Origin: Rhizomys pruinosus
Lineage: Eukaryota; Chordata; Mammalia; Rodentia; Spalacidae
Assembly: GCA_009823505.1 (NCBI GenBank)
Contig: VZQC01013830.1
Coordinates: 476,926-540,925, forward strand
DNA: 64,000 nt
Direction of reading: 5' to 3'
Positions within the stretch are counted from its first letter, which is position 1; the number at the start of each line of letters is the position of its first letter. Shown piece after piece: positions 33,465-43,433 of the stretch. A program made the translations under genes and the position numbers. Below the pieces are notes generated by a model. It did no database searches. It worked only from the letters and a program-made list of their open reading frames with translations, and had not been told where the DNA came from.

Positions 33465-33865
33465 TTTATGTAACTTTGTATTTAATTTTTGTGGATTTCA
33501 TACATTACATATTTAGAAACCCTCTATCTACACCCGTCCCCTCATAGCCTGCCTACAGGATTTCACACATTCTTTCTTCTATATGTCAAAGCCTAATGAG
33601 TCAAACTTGTGTACTCAGGGGTCTCTTGGTGTAAGTTCATCCACTGGGGCCTGTTCAGCCTGTCTAGAATCTCTCCCTTACAGGTGATTAGCTCTCCCTC
33701 ACCTGGCAGTGATCAGTTGCCAATAGTTCTCCTGCTAAGGTTGGGGCTTGCTGCCCATTTCCCCAGTTCTATCCCGGGTTTTTGTATGATTGAGTTTGTG
33801 TGGGTTTTGTGCATGTATCACCATTCATTTGTTTCCTTGATGATATCACCCCACTGGAGTAAAAT
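33465..33865 (-). mobile_element. Lx-like L1 3' end
   Basis: It is parallel to 6600-6965 over most of its length ('ttaatttttgtggatttcat', 'cctcacctggcagtgatcag') and lies inside the decayed L1. Confidence 0.66.
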
Positions 33866-33944
33866 GTAATGAGTTGTAATTTTCAAATAAGAACAAAAAT
33901 ATTTGTGCATAATTTAAGAGACTTGAAGATCAGTTGAAACCAGA

Positions 33945-34075
33945 CTTTTTGTTTTTTACCCCTAGCTGTCCTGGAACTTTCGATGTAGACTAGGCTGGCC
34001 TTGAACTCACAGAGATCCACCTGCCTCTGCTTCCCAAGTGCTGGGGTTAAAGGTGTGCACTGCCACACCTGGCTC
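33945..34075 (-). mobile_element. B1 SINE, truncated
   Basis: It lacks the usual 'gagacagggtct' start, beginning at 'ttttacccctagctgtcctg', and ends 'ctgccacacctggctc'. The flanks 'tgaaaccag' on both sides are its duplication. Confidence 0.9.
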
Positions 34076-34221
34076 TGAAACCAGCCTTCTTATTGATGAC
34101 CAAGTGATCACACCGTATTATAGCTAGTTGCCAGAGACACATATTTGACAGGACAGATTTTTCTTTTTTTGAGAAATGAGTTTTGGAGTTGAGAATAAGT
34201 CCTATGGTGATTTCTTTAGCC

Positions 34222-34348
34222 CTATCTTTACACTTTTTTTTTTTTTTGGAGACAGTGTCTCCCTGTAGCCCCAGCTGGCCTGGCACTCGCTATATAGACC
34301 AGGCTGGCTTTGAACTCACAGAGATTCACCTGCCTCTGCCTCCGGAGC
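34222..34348 (-). mobile_element. B1 SINE, truncated
   Basis: It starts with poly-T and 'gagacagtgtctccctgtag' and stops at 'tgcctctgcctccgg', without the head. Confidence 0.9.
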
Positions 34349-34968
34349 CATCTTTACACCTTCTATAACTGTTTAAATCAGTAGTTAGTGTCTGCTATTC
34401 ATCCTAAAAACTATTTTTGTTTTAATTTGCCTTTCCCTGATGGCTAGGGATGTAGAACATTTTCTCATATATTTGTTAGCCATTTGAATTTCTTCTTTAA
34501 AGAAATGTTCATATAGTACATTGACCCATTTATTGATATTGATTTGGTATTTTGGTTTAATTATTTTCGTTCTTTATATATTACAGATACCAATTCCTTG
34601 TCAGATGTGTATGGTAAAGATTTTCTCCCATTCTGTAGTTCTTTCTCTCTCATTAATCTACTGAATGTTTCCCTTGCTGTGCAGAACATTTTAACTTCAT
34701 GCAATCCTATGTGACAATTCTTGCTATTATTTTCTGAGCTATGGAAGTCCTTTTCAGGAAGTCTTTGCCTGTGCCTTTATCTTGAAGGGTACATTTGATG
34801 AAGGAAGGCTTAGCATCTACGCCCTTACCCTCAGAGATTCTCCCCACCTCTTGTTTGTATTTATTTGCACATGAACTTCTAAAGATATCCAGTTACATAT
34901 AGATAGGGATTTAGATCTTAAACATGACATCTTTTAATTCTATTGTGCCCCAGTAGACTGTTTCTTAC

Positions 34969-35085
34969 CAGGAAGTATTTGGTTCCATTTGTGACAAAGT
35001 CAATTGCTTGAAATTTCCCATCACAAGCATCCAGGATTTTATCTAAAGCCGGCTCCTCACCGAATGTGTAGGTATAAACAGACCC
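34969..35085 (-). CDS. Cfap43: Cfap43 exon (WD repeat)
   Basis: The acceptor tgtatatttttcag and donor gtaaga are both strong. The exon is 117 bp (39 codons), phase 0 in and out. It encodes [19 protein letters not shown], then [19 protein letters not shown]. Beta-strand-like segments alternate with turns as in a propeller. The next intron is 13.8 kb and is filled by decayed L1 and nested SINEs. Confidence 0.84.
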
Positions 35086-35449
35086 CTGAAAAATATACAC
35101 AAATACATTCACAAAGAAAAGAAAAAATGTTAACAATTATTGGACATGTAGTTCAACGAGTACTTGTTTAATACCCACTTTGTGTACCACACTGTGAGGG
35201 CAAGAGGTTGAGAAATCACAGATTTCAACAAGGCTTTGGCCTTGAGGAACTTAAAACCTATAAGTCTTATTACTTTAGGTGAGTGAATGACTCAACAAAC
35301 CAATAACTACAGGAAGAGACAAGAGTAAAGGAGATAAGGTCAAGGATGGGATAAGGAGCCCACCACAGCAAGAGAGGTCATTGCAAGCAAGGTAGCCCTG
35401 GCTTTTACTCAGAATGAGTGGGCCATAGATTCCTTCCTTGTATCCCTCC

Positions 35450-35715
35450 CTTGGTTTCTCTCTTTCTTTTCTTTTTCTTTCTTTTTTTTCTTTCTTTCTT
35501 TCTTTCTTTCCTTTTTTCCCTTCCTCCCTCCCTCCCTCCCTCCCACCTTCCTTCCTTCCTTCCTTCCTTCCTTCCTTCCTTCCTTCTTTCCTGCCTTCCT
35601 GCCTTCCTGCCTTCCTGCCTTCCTTCCTTTCCTGCCTTCCTGCCTCCCTTTCCTTTTCCTTCCTTCACCCATTCCTCTGGCCTTTCTTTCTCCCTTCCTC
35701 TCTTCTTTCTTTTTT
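35450..35715. repeat. (TTCC)n/(TTTC)n tract
   Basis: About 260 bp of interrupted cttt, ctcc and cttcctgc units. It creates long Ser/Pro/Leu or Lys/Glu/Gly ORFs on both strands that are not genes. Confidence 0.95.
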
Positions 35716-36025
35716 TCACACAGGGTCTTTTATATACCCCAGGCTGGCACTGAACTCCCAATTCTCCTCCTTCAGCCTGAGTTCAGAGATTATAATGTGT
35801 ACCACTCTGTGTGGTACCACTGTTTCTTACAATGCCGCCACATAAAAGTCTGGGTATTTGTTTAATTGCTTGCTAGCTGTTGTTGTTTTGAGATGGGGGT
35901 CTTATACAGCCTATGCAGTGCTCACACTAGCTATGTAGCTGAGGATGACCCTGATCTCCTGACCATCTTGCCTAGATCTACCTCCTAACTTGGATTATGG
36001 GAGTATGCTGCCACACATGGCTTGA
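35716..36025 (-). mobile_element. Two old B1-related SINEs
   Basis: 'cacagggtcttttatatacc' to 35830 and 'tttgagatgggggtcttata' to 'tgctgccacacatggc' are antisense B1-like, both strongly diverged. Confidence 0.6.
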
Positions 36026-36029
36026 AATT

Positions 36030-37260
36030 TCTTGTAATTTTTCTTTTCTTTTAAATTGATTCAATTTTTAATTTTTAGTCTTTTTTTCCAAGAATTTCAA
36101 TCTTGGGAAATATAAGTGTGGTTATCACTTTGTGTGTCCTCTTGGGGTTTACCGGTTAAATGTGTAAAATCTTCTCTTTATTCATTTCTGTCAAGTTGCA
36201 AATCAGCATCTCTTGTAATATTCCCTCTGCCACACCGTCACTCCTTTCCAGGACTCCCATCAAGCATCTCTTAGCCTCTCTTCTGTACCTTCTTCCATTT
36301 TACTGCTCTGACCAAGACACTTCAACAATCTTTTCTAATATAGCCTCCTTCTTACAAGTGATCTCTTTGGGTATGTCAAATCTTTTGTCAGATATGTTCA
36401 TTTAATGTTTTCTTTGTTGGTATATTTTTGGTTTTAGTAGTTTTATTGGGATCCTTTTTTCTGTTAGGATACTTTTCAAAATAGTTTCTTGTTCTCCATA
36501 GATAGTTTTAGTTTATCATTTATTTATAAAAACATAGCACTATGGTTCTGACTTTAGTAATTTTCTGAAACTTAAATCTTCCCATATTTAAAACTAAAAT
36601 ATTAAACTTTATAATCTATCCAATGTTGTTGCATAACAATATAAATGACTGCTACTCTTGACCTCTGAGGGTCATTTTATTAATTAGTAGTCTTTTTAAC
36701 CATATAACTCAGAGAGTCATTTGTTCTAAGCCTACCTACTCTTCAACCTTCTTCTCTTCCAGAACTCATATTTTCCTAAGAGAACAACCCATACTACCAC
36801 TCTTGGACCACAATTTGGTGACATTATTAGGCAAATTGACTGTAACCAAAGTCCAAGGGTAGACATATGACTTGGGCCTAGTCAATCAGAGCTTAGACTT
36901 TTGCTCAGAATGATTGATACAGGAGTAGTGACTAAGTCAGTCCATAGATCTATACTCCATATAAAAAAAATCTATACATTTTTTCCCAGCTGATAAATTT
37001 CTTCCAAAGTCACCAAGAGGACATAAATATAAGCTAGAGCTTCAGGAAACTCATAACAGGCTGCAGGGAAACTGAGGCAGCAAAGAGAGCCAGGAAACAG
37101 GGGAAACGAAACCCGGCGGGAGCCCTGGATTGAAGTTCATTCTCTGTGCTTTCAGTATTTATGTAGAAACAAACATCTATTTGCTATTTAAGCCTTTATT
37201 TAGGGTAACTTTTCATTTACAATAGAGGAGGCTTGACCAAAAGACAATCATTATACAAAT
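36030..37260. other. Intron, no gene recognised
   Basis: AT-rich sequence with no young SINE and no exon that fits. Parts may be decayed repeats. Confidence 0.45.
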
Positions 37261-37267
37261 ATAAGTC

Positions 37268-37475
37268 TATTTTTTTATGTGTATGAGTGTATTGCCTGCA
37301 TATATGTAAGTACCCTCACATCCTGTGGTGCCCAAGGTCAGAAGAGGGAGTCAAATTCCCCTGGAACTGTTATTATGGATGGTTGTTAGCAGCCATGTGG
37401 GTGCTGGGAATCAAAGCCAGGTCCTCTACTACATCAGCCAGTGCTTTTAACCCCTGAGCCATCTCTCCAGCCCCT
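37268..37475 (-). mobile_element. B2/B3-type SINE
   Basis: 'atgtgggtgctgggaatcaa' to 'gagccatctctccagcccc'. It lies 72 bp below the donor of the exon at 37547. Confidence 0.92.
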
Positions 37476-37546
37476 GTTCTTTATTCTTATCATGGAACAA
37501 TAGCAGTGTCTGAAAATTTATATTAAAAAAAGACCATCTAACATAC

Positions 37547-37678
37547 CTTGTCAGTTTGAATCAGCAACATTTTGTAACTGGGAGAAAATATCAAATTTTC
37601 TACTGGCTCTTCAAGCGTAAGGAAAGTCTTTGCTTGGTACTTTAAATCTTTAATAATCAAAGAGTGTATAATGCCATC
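37547..37678 (-). CDS. Cfap43: Cfap43 exon (WD repeat)
   Basis: The acceptor is ctcattgtgtttggtttgaag and the donor is gtatgt. The exon is 132 bp (44 codons), phase 0 at both ends. It encodes DGIIHSLIIKDLKYQAKTF and then LEEPVENLIFSPSYKMLLIQ. The open frame extends further upstream to about 37740, so an earlier acceptor (catcag near 37720) is formally possible. I prefer 37678 because the pyrimidine tract is better and because the join gives an uninterrupted SGT-DGII blade turn. Confidence 0.82.
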
Positions 37679-37944
37679 CTTCAAACCAAACACAATGAGA
37701 TAGACAAAGTCAGACTGCTGATGTACAGTACACTTCTCTCATGAGAAGAGTCAGGCTCAGTAATCACTGCTTATCCTTTTCAAGGTATCACCACTGTGTT
37801 TACATCATGGAAGGTGTGCTGTTCTTTCATCTTTCCTTAGGCAACTTTTGATGTTCCTGGGTCACCCTCAGTTTTGTCTCTTTTGGACACATTTTTCAAT
37901 TACCTAAAAATTTTACTGGTCACTCTTTTTTAAAAAAATGTTTA

Positions 37945-38189
37945 ATTATTTTTTATTAATTTAATTTTTTTATGTGTATGAGTGTACTGTCCGCACGTAG
38001 GTTGGTGCACCTGTGTCATGCAATGCCGCAGAGGGCAAAAGAGGGTGTCAGATTCCCCTGGAAGTGGAGTTAAAGACAGTTCTTAGCCTCCATATGGGTG
38101 CTGGGAATTGAACCCGGGTCCTCTGCAAGAGCAGTTGCTGCTTTTTTTTTTTTTGGTGCTCCCAACCACTGAGCCATCTCTCCAGCCCC
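37945..38189 (-). mobile_element. B2/B3-type SINE with poly-T inside
   Basis: It is a normal copy except for 14 T inserted between 'aagagcagttgctgc' and 'ggtgctcccaaccactgagc'. Confidence 0.92.
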
Positions 38190-38370
38190 ATTTATTATTT
38201 TATTTTATGTGGAGTGTATTGCTTGCATGTAAATGCAACCATGTCATACAAAAGGTCAGAAGAGGGCATCGGATCCACTGCAAGTGGAGTTAGCAATGGT
38301 CATTAGCCACCACGTGGGAGCTGGGAACAGAACCCGGGTCCTCTGCAGGCTGAGCCGTCCCTGCAGCCCT
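38190..38370 (-). mobile_element. B2/B3-type SINE, diverged
   Basis: It directly abuts the previous copy, with 'cacgtgggagctgggaacag' and 'tgagccgtccctgcagccc'. Confidence 0.85.
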
Positions 38371-38529
38371 GTCGCTCCTCTCTTTGAGCATGGCTCTGGC
38401 ATCTACCTTCACACTACGTTCTTCATTACTTAGAAGACAAGACAAATGAGGAGGGATCTGTGTGGCTCATAAGTCTCCTTATTTCAAAGGACATGAGCCC
38501 TAAGTGTGTTTAACCATTAATATGTACAT

Positions 38530-38682
38530 TTCTTTTTTTTTTTTTTTGACAGGGTCTCCCTGTAGCCCCAGCTGTCCTGGAACTCGTTCTATAGACCAGA
38601 CTGGCCTTGAACTCACAAAGATCCGCCTGCCTCTGCCTCCCAAGTGCTAGGATTAAAGGTATGTGCCACCACGCCCGGCAAT
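38530..38682 (-). mobile_element. B1 SINE
   Basis: Poly-T, 'gacagggtctccctgtagcc', and 'tgccaccacgcccggc' at the end. The flanks 'atgtacatttct' and 'atagacatttct' are its duplication. Confidence 0.94.
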
Positions 38683-38849
38683 ATAGACATTTCTTATCCA
38701 TGTACATGGACTAAAGTTGGGAGTGTGCCTTTTATTTCCTGTGTCTCCTCTAGTGTCTTCTACAGTACCAGGACATGTGAGATTTCAATAAAACGAGCTG
38801 GTCACAAGGAAACAGTTTTTCAGGCAGCTGGGCACTTACTCCTATGAAC

Positions 38850-39215
38850 TTAGAGAGGGGTGAAAGCATGCACAGACCATCCAAGCTCAAACCACACAAA
38901 AAGCCAGCCCAGAAGTGGGGAACTTGGTGAGAAGCCCCAGTCGTAGCTGAGGAACTACTGGCAACTGAACTACTGGGAAAGGACGAGCTGGTTTTCTTTA
39001 AGGGAATGACTCTAAACAGGTTGACTAGGCTCCAGTGGATGAATCCACACCAAGGGACATTTGGGAACACAAACTTCATTTGAGAGTCCTTACATATATA
39101 ATAGAATATACAAAATCCGATGTGAGGGGTGTGGGGGTGAAGATAGGGGAGGGGGATCTAAATATGACCAAGTTATATTATATGAAATGCACAAAAATTC
39201 GATTAAAAAGTTTTC
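38850..39215 (+). mobile_element. Lx-like L1 3' end
   Basis: It is the inverse of the segment at 33465-33865: 'ggttttctttaagggaatga', 'ccagtggatgaatccacacc', ending near 'atatgaaatgcacaaaaatt'. Confidence 0.68.
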
Positions 39216-39372
39216 TCCCCAAAATGAGCTGGTCGACTGCTTGATTGTAAAGAGACTTAAGCTAACTAATTATTCTCAAGAATTTGAATGATTTTTATGA
39301 TGGTGAAGAGGTTTGCAGGGGAGGTAGCTATCATTATCTAGGTTGGACTGCATATTTATTTGTTTATGTATT

Positions 39373-39525
39373 TATTTTGGTCTTTTTGAGACAGGGTCTC
39401 CCTGTAGCCCCAACTGGCCTGGAACTCACTATACAGACCAGGGTGGCTTTGAACTCACAGTGATCAGCCTGTCTCTGCCTCCTGAGTGCTGGGATTAAAG
39501 ATGTGTACTGCCATGGCCAGCTAAG
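39373..39525 (-). mobile_element. B1 SINE
   Basis: 'ttttggtctttttgagacag' to 'gtactgccatggccagc'. Confidence 0.93.
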
Positions 39526-39529
39526 AGCA

Positions 39530-40600
39530 GGCAATAAAAGATGCTGGGTTTATATGGATGGGACTTGGGTGGTGGTAAGATACATGTAAAGCATTCTCTC
39601 TAAGATTATAATCATTCTTAATCCCTTGCCAGAGGAAACACTGCTGGTGGCCTTGAAGAAACAAAAGTCTCCAAGACCACAAATGCAGACTAAATGTAGC
39701 AAAGATGGGTGGAAGTTCAGTGCAAAGTGAAGGGAGGGACGAGGAAGCTGAGCACAAACCTATGGGCTCTTGACTGGCTTCTGCCTGGAGGAGCTCCGTC
39801 CGTCATCGTGATGGCATGGCTTGCCTGACCCAGGGTGATCTGTGGCAAAGCTAACGGTGGACTAGAGACGGTTTTAACTTGACCTGAGGTTTTAGTATAA
39901 CCCAGTTACAAATCTCAGCATTAATAACACTGCTTACAACTGCATGGAAATACATGATCTGACCACATTTCAAACCTTCTGAGACTACAGGCTGTGCTCT
40001 GGGTTCACTTGCTAGTGACTGCTATAATGAGGACATCTAATTGCTACCTGATAAGATTGTTGTGTGAATCAATGAGAGAATATAGTTAGCATGGAGCCTG
40101 GTACAAACTGTGGCTAAATTAATCTGCCCAAGTAAATGGAGATTAGTAAGAGTAAATCTAATTATCAACAGTAACAGTTTGGCACATGTAAACTAAATAG
40201 TCATTCATGTTCGAGAATCTATGCTGAAATTTAGACAAAAGATCCAAGTTCACATCTGACAAACCAATACATTATCATGGAAATAAATGGGCATGGATTG
40301 GGCTGCAGATACTGGGCATTTTTCTTCCTGGGTAGGAGGGGACAGTAGTAGATATTTTAAACTCTATTTTTATTTGCAACAACACAGACATATAGTTCAT
40401 TACTTGTCCTCACTGTTTTTGTGTGTAACTGAAATTTTTCACATTAACATTTTTATCATAGTTCCTGACAGGAAACAATTTTAATTACTAATCTGAAAGA
40501 ACCTGACATGCCAAACTATGGCTCTTAATGGTAAGTGGCAGTGAATGGAAAGTGTGGTTTGTTTTTTTTTTTTTTCATGAAACAAGGAATGTTGGAAAAT
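39530..40600. other. Intron, no repeat recognised
   Basis: No exon or SINE is visible between the B1 at 39373 and the exon at 40613. Confidence 0.45.
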
Positions 40601-40612
40601 AAAATACATTAC

Positions 40613-40680
40613 AGTTCCAGAAGTAAGCAGGCCATCCTTCTGATACGCCATGCTGAGCAGACCAAGAAGCTGGGTTCCAT
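40613..40680 (-). CDS. Cfap43: Cfap43 small exon (WD repeat)
   Basis: At 68 bp this is the shortest coding exon here. The acceptor tttttctttttcaaaag follows a strong pyrimidine tract and the donor is gtaatg. It opens with AT to complete Asp and then encodes GTQLLGLLSMAYQ followed by KDGLLTSGT, ending in phase 0. The 'KDGLLTSGT' segment continues naturally into 'DGIIHSL' of the next exon, as expected of a WD blade turn, which fixes the acceptor chosen there. Confidence 0.83.
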
Positions 40681-40689
40681 CTTTTGAAA

Positions 40690-41700
40690 AAGAAAAAGAA
40701 AACAACAACAACAAAGTCAGGATAAAGTAGATCTCACATAACTAAAAGAACAATAGAACAAGGCAGAGTAAAAGTAGCTTGGGCAGTGAGTACTTGTGTA
40801 ACTCAAACAAGTTATGCTGCAGTCTACATCGTGAGCTCTCAAACAAGTATTAGAGAATTATATGGTAAATATATTTCTCTTTTCAGAAAATCTTTTTCAG
40901 AAGTTTGGGCATCATACAACAAATCAAAAATATATTATTATTGAGCTATATACTTAAGATTGATGCATTTTATGGCATGCAAATTTATATCAATAAATAA
41001 AGCACAGTAGAGAAAAAGAAAGTGAAAAAAGTTATATAAGAACATTTATTATTTATAAAATATTGTCCTTGGGGAAAATAATAAATCATGTTACCTTTCT
41101 GTGTAGACAAACTGTGAGAGCTACAGAAGCAGCTCAGATGGCATCCACTGCATTATGTGACTCGGCACAACGCTTGCCTGACATTTTGTTGGTTGCTGGG
41201 AAGTGAACTGTCCTGTTCTTCAGTCACCACTCACCTCCCAGCAGTCCCTTCTACAACTTGACCTGTCCTGAATTGTGGCTAAAGTAACCTGTGAAACCAC
41301 CATTCTGACTGAGGTACACCCATCCCTGGGGGATTTTAATGTCTTCCTACTATCAGTCGCCTTGGCTACAATTATTTATCTACTTGTCTTTGGTTCCTGA
41401 GACACAGCCCCTACCCTGGCAAGAGCTGATGGGACCAACAACGGGTACTGAATGGAACAGAGCATTTATAAGGTCCTCCTTGAATTCTAAACAAAGCACA
41501 CAAAAGGGAATTTTCAGTAAGGTGGTTATAAAGAGGTGTGACCATCAGCACAGAGAGAGGGTTTGAAAGGAATGTGGAGCATGACAGAGCATGACTAGAT
41601 GGTGAGGAAGAGGACGGAAAGGTACAGGTCCGCAGCTCAGAACAGAACTCTGAGGCCTTATTCCCTGGATTCAGGTCAGCCCCACTGTTTCCGTGAATCT
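40690..41700. other. Intron, no repeat recognised
   Basis: Apparently unique sequence, AT-rich to 41090 and of mixed composition after that. No exon fits the gene's phase. Confidence 0.45.
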
Positions 41701-41704
41701 GTGT

Positions 41705-41855
41705 GTGTTTTATTTTACATTTGTTTATTTTTTTGTGGGGAGTGAAATGCATGTGGAAGTCGGGAAGACAGCTCTCCTTCCACTGCGAAGTTCCCAGTGA
41801 TCAGACTCAGATCATCGACTTAGATCATAGGGCCTTTACCTGCTGGACCACGAGG
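41705..41855 (-). mobile_element. Old B2/B3/B4-related SINE
   Basis: 'gtggaagtcgggaagacagc' and 'gggcctttacctgctggacc' are a worn antisense copy. Confidence 0.55.
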
Positions 41856-42088
41856 ATGCTTTTCTTAACCTCATGTGTGGTGGAAATACAGATTTATCTT
41901 CTTGTGGGGTTTTGAAGATTTTATGACATGTGTAAATAAAGTGGCACTGGGAGACCAAGAACACGGTAACACTAGTAAAACGGGAGCTAGCTGCCTGGAG
42001 TGTCCACAGGACTTGGTAAATGACTAGAGTTAAAACTGAAGCAGGGCCAGGGATGTCTCAGGAAAGAAGAAAGTCAGAGGAGAAACAT

Positions 42089-42222
42089 CCATCTGAAAGG
42101 GATGCCAAGCTAATCCATCTGAAAGGTATGCCAAGCTAACCCATCTGAAAGGGATGCCAAGCTAACCCATCTGAAAGGTATGCCAAGCTAACCCATCTGA
42201 AAGGGATGCCAAGCTAACCCAT
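42089..42222. repeat. 26-bp tandem repeat, 5 copies
   Basis: The unit 'ccatctgaaagggatgccaa' plus 'gctaac' repeats five times, alternating between 'ggga' and 'ggta' forms. It lies only 40 bp from the donor of the exon at 42262. Confidence 0.95.
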
Positions 42223-42261
42223 GCTATACTTGGGAGATTATGAGGTAGCACAGCGTCTCAC

Positions 42262-42439
42262 CTAGAGATGTTGTCTCCTCTGCATTCTGAAGCACAGTCA
42301 CCATCAAGGTTTCTGAATTAATCATTAATATATGGCCCTCTTCACAGATAACATACAGGTCACTTGTTGGAGTCCAGCAGTGCATAGTGGGATGAAGTAA
42401 GGGGAAGATATCATCTTTTGGCTTAAGAGAGAATAGCAC
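42262..42439 (-). CDS. Cfap43: Cfap43 exon (WD repeat)
   Basis: The acceptor is gtcttaacacaag, with a weak pyrimidine tract, and the donor is gtgaga. The exon is 178 bp, entering in phase 0 and leaving in phase 1. It encodes [20 protein letters not shown], then [20 protein letters not shown] and [13 protein letters not shown]. The '[10 protein letters not shown]' to 'GHILMIN' pattern is a WD-repeat blade with a GH-like turn. The final G pairs with AT of the next exon to give Asp. Confidence 0.86.
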
Positions 42440-42551
42440 CTTGTGTTAAGACAGCATTCATAGTAAATGACCACAGAATCACCCACAAAACATCGTCAAA
42501 GAAAAAGCAATGCCTATGGCCACCTGTAGGAATTACTTTATTTTTTTATTT

Positions 42552-42680
42552 TTATTTTGTTTTGGTCTTTTCAAGACAGGGTCTCCTTGTAGCCCCAGCT
42601 GTCCTTGAACTCACAAAGATCCACCTGCCTCTGCCTCCGGAGTGCTAGCATTAAAGGCGTGTGCCACCATGCCCGGCAAG
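42552..42680 (-). mobile_element. B1 SINE with internal deletion
   Basis: 'ttttggtcttttcaagacag' to 'gccaccatgcccggc'. The usual 'ctcactctgtagaccaggct' segment is missing. Confidence 0.92.
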
Positions 42681-42692
42681 GAATTACTTTTT

Positions 42693-42930
42693 TTTTTAAA
42701 TTTTATTGATTTCTGTATGTGTATGAATGTACTGTCTGCATGCAGGTCTGTGCACCCGTGCCGTGCAATGCCGCGGAGGTCAGAAGAGGGTGTCGGATTT
42801 CCCTGGAAGAGTTCTCTTGGAATTGGAGCTGCAGACGGTTCTCGGCCGCCATGTGGGTGCTGGGGATCGAGCTCTGGTCCTCTGTAAGAGCGGTCGGTGC
42901 TCTTAACCACTAGGCCATCTCTCCAGCCCC
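42693..42930 (-). mobile_element. B2/B3-type SINE, young
   Basis: The flanks 'aggaattactttt' at about 42679 and 42931 are a perfect duplication. The internal duplication is shortened by a deletion in this copy. Confidence 0.95.
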
Positions 42931-43106
42931 AGGAATTACTTTTATAATAATCCAATTAATGACTTTTAATTAACCCCAGCAAATGCTCTTATGTCTTTTG
43001 ACCTGGGCACCTAATCTCATTTCCTTGGCAACCTCAATTTAGTACTCCACCCAAAAAGGTAATGAATGATATGAGTATGCTTGAGAATTAACATATGAAA
43101 GTGCTG

Positions 43107-43433
43107 AGTAGATCTCCCGAGACCAGCTCAGGCAAGAGCAGGTAGGTGGACAGCAGCTGAGTGCTTCAGCAAGGCTGATTGTTGATTGATTTCATCTAGT
43201 TAATCCGTTAATCCAGTTGAATTTGGCTGGATTGGCTTTTGTGGCTATGGGGGCGGAGTTATCCTCCCAGCAGGTATTAAAGGTAGGGTCCTGTGAGTCT
43301 CCATCTGAGATCTCCCAAGACCAGCTCAGGCAAGCACAGGTGCCCGCCCACAGTCGGTCGTGTCCCAAATCTCCCCCCCAACTGAGATTACGAAGGCATC
43401 TGAAGGAGGCGAGCAAAGCAAGCCTTCAACCCA
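43107..43433 (+). promoter_or_regulatory. L1 5' region with tandem monomer-like units
   Basis: 'agatctcccgagaccagctc' at 43110 recurs as 'agatctcccaagaccagctc' at 43308, a spacing of 198 bp. This looks like promoter monomers, as in mouse L1. The imperfect left target duplication atgaaagtgctg (43095-43106) marks the 5' end. Confidence 0.62.

Larger units (their letters stand above)
32460..34800 (-). mobile_element. Second decayed L1 ORF2 3' region, nested insertions
   Basis: The plus strand reads as antisense L1 ORF2 end: 'tatggtaggtctgttttctg' and 'cccaccaacagtgtgtaagg' near 33380, then 'gccttgtcagatgtgtatgg'-like text near 34597. It is interrupted by a B2/B3 copy, a different L1 3' end and two B1 copies. 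This restarts the L1 order after 32.0 kb, so it is separate from the element at 26-32 kb. Confidence 0.72.

Noticed and set aside
35405..35845. Ser/Pro/Leu-rich and Lys/Glu/Gly-rich ORFs up to 135 residues
   Set aside because: Both strands are open because the sequence is a TTCC/TTTC simple repeat.
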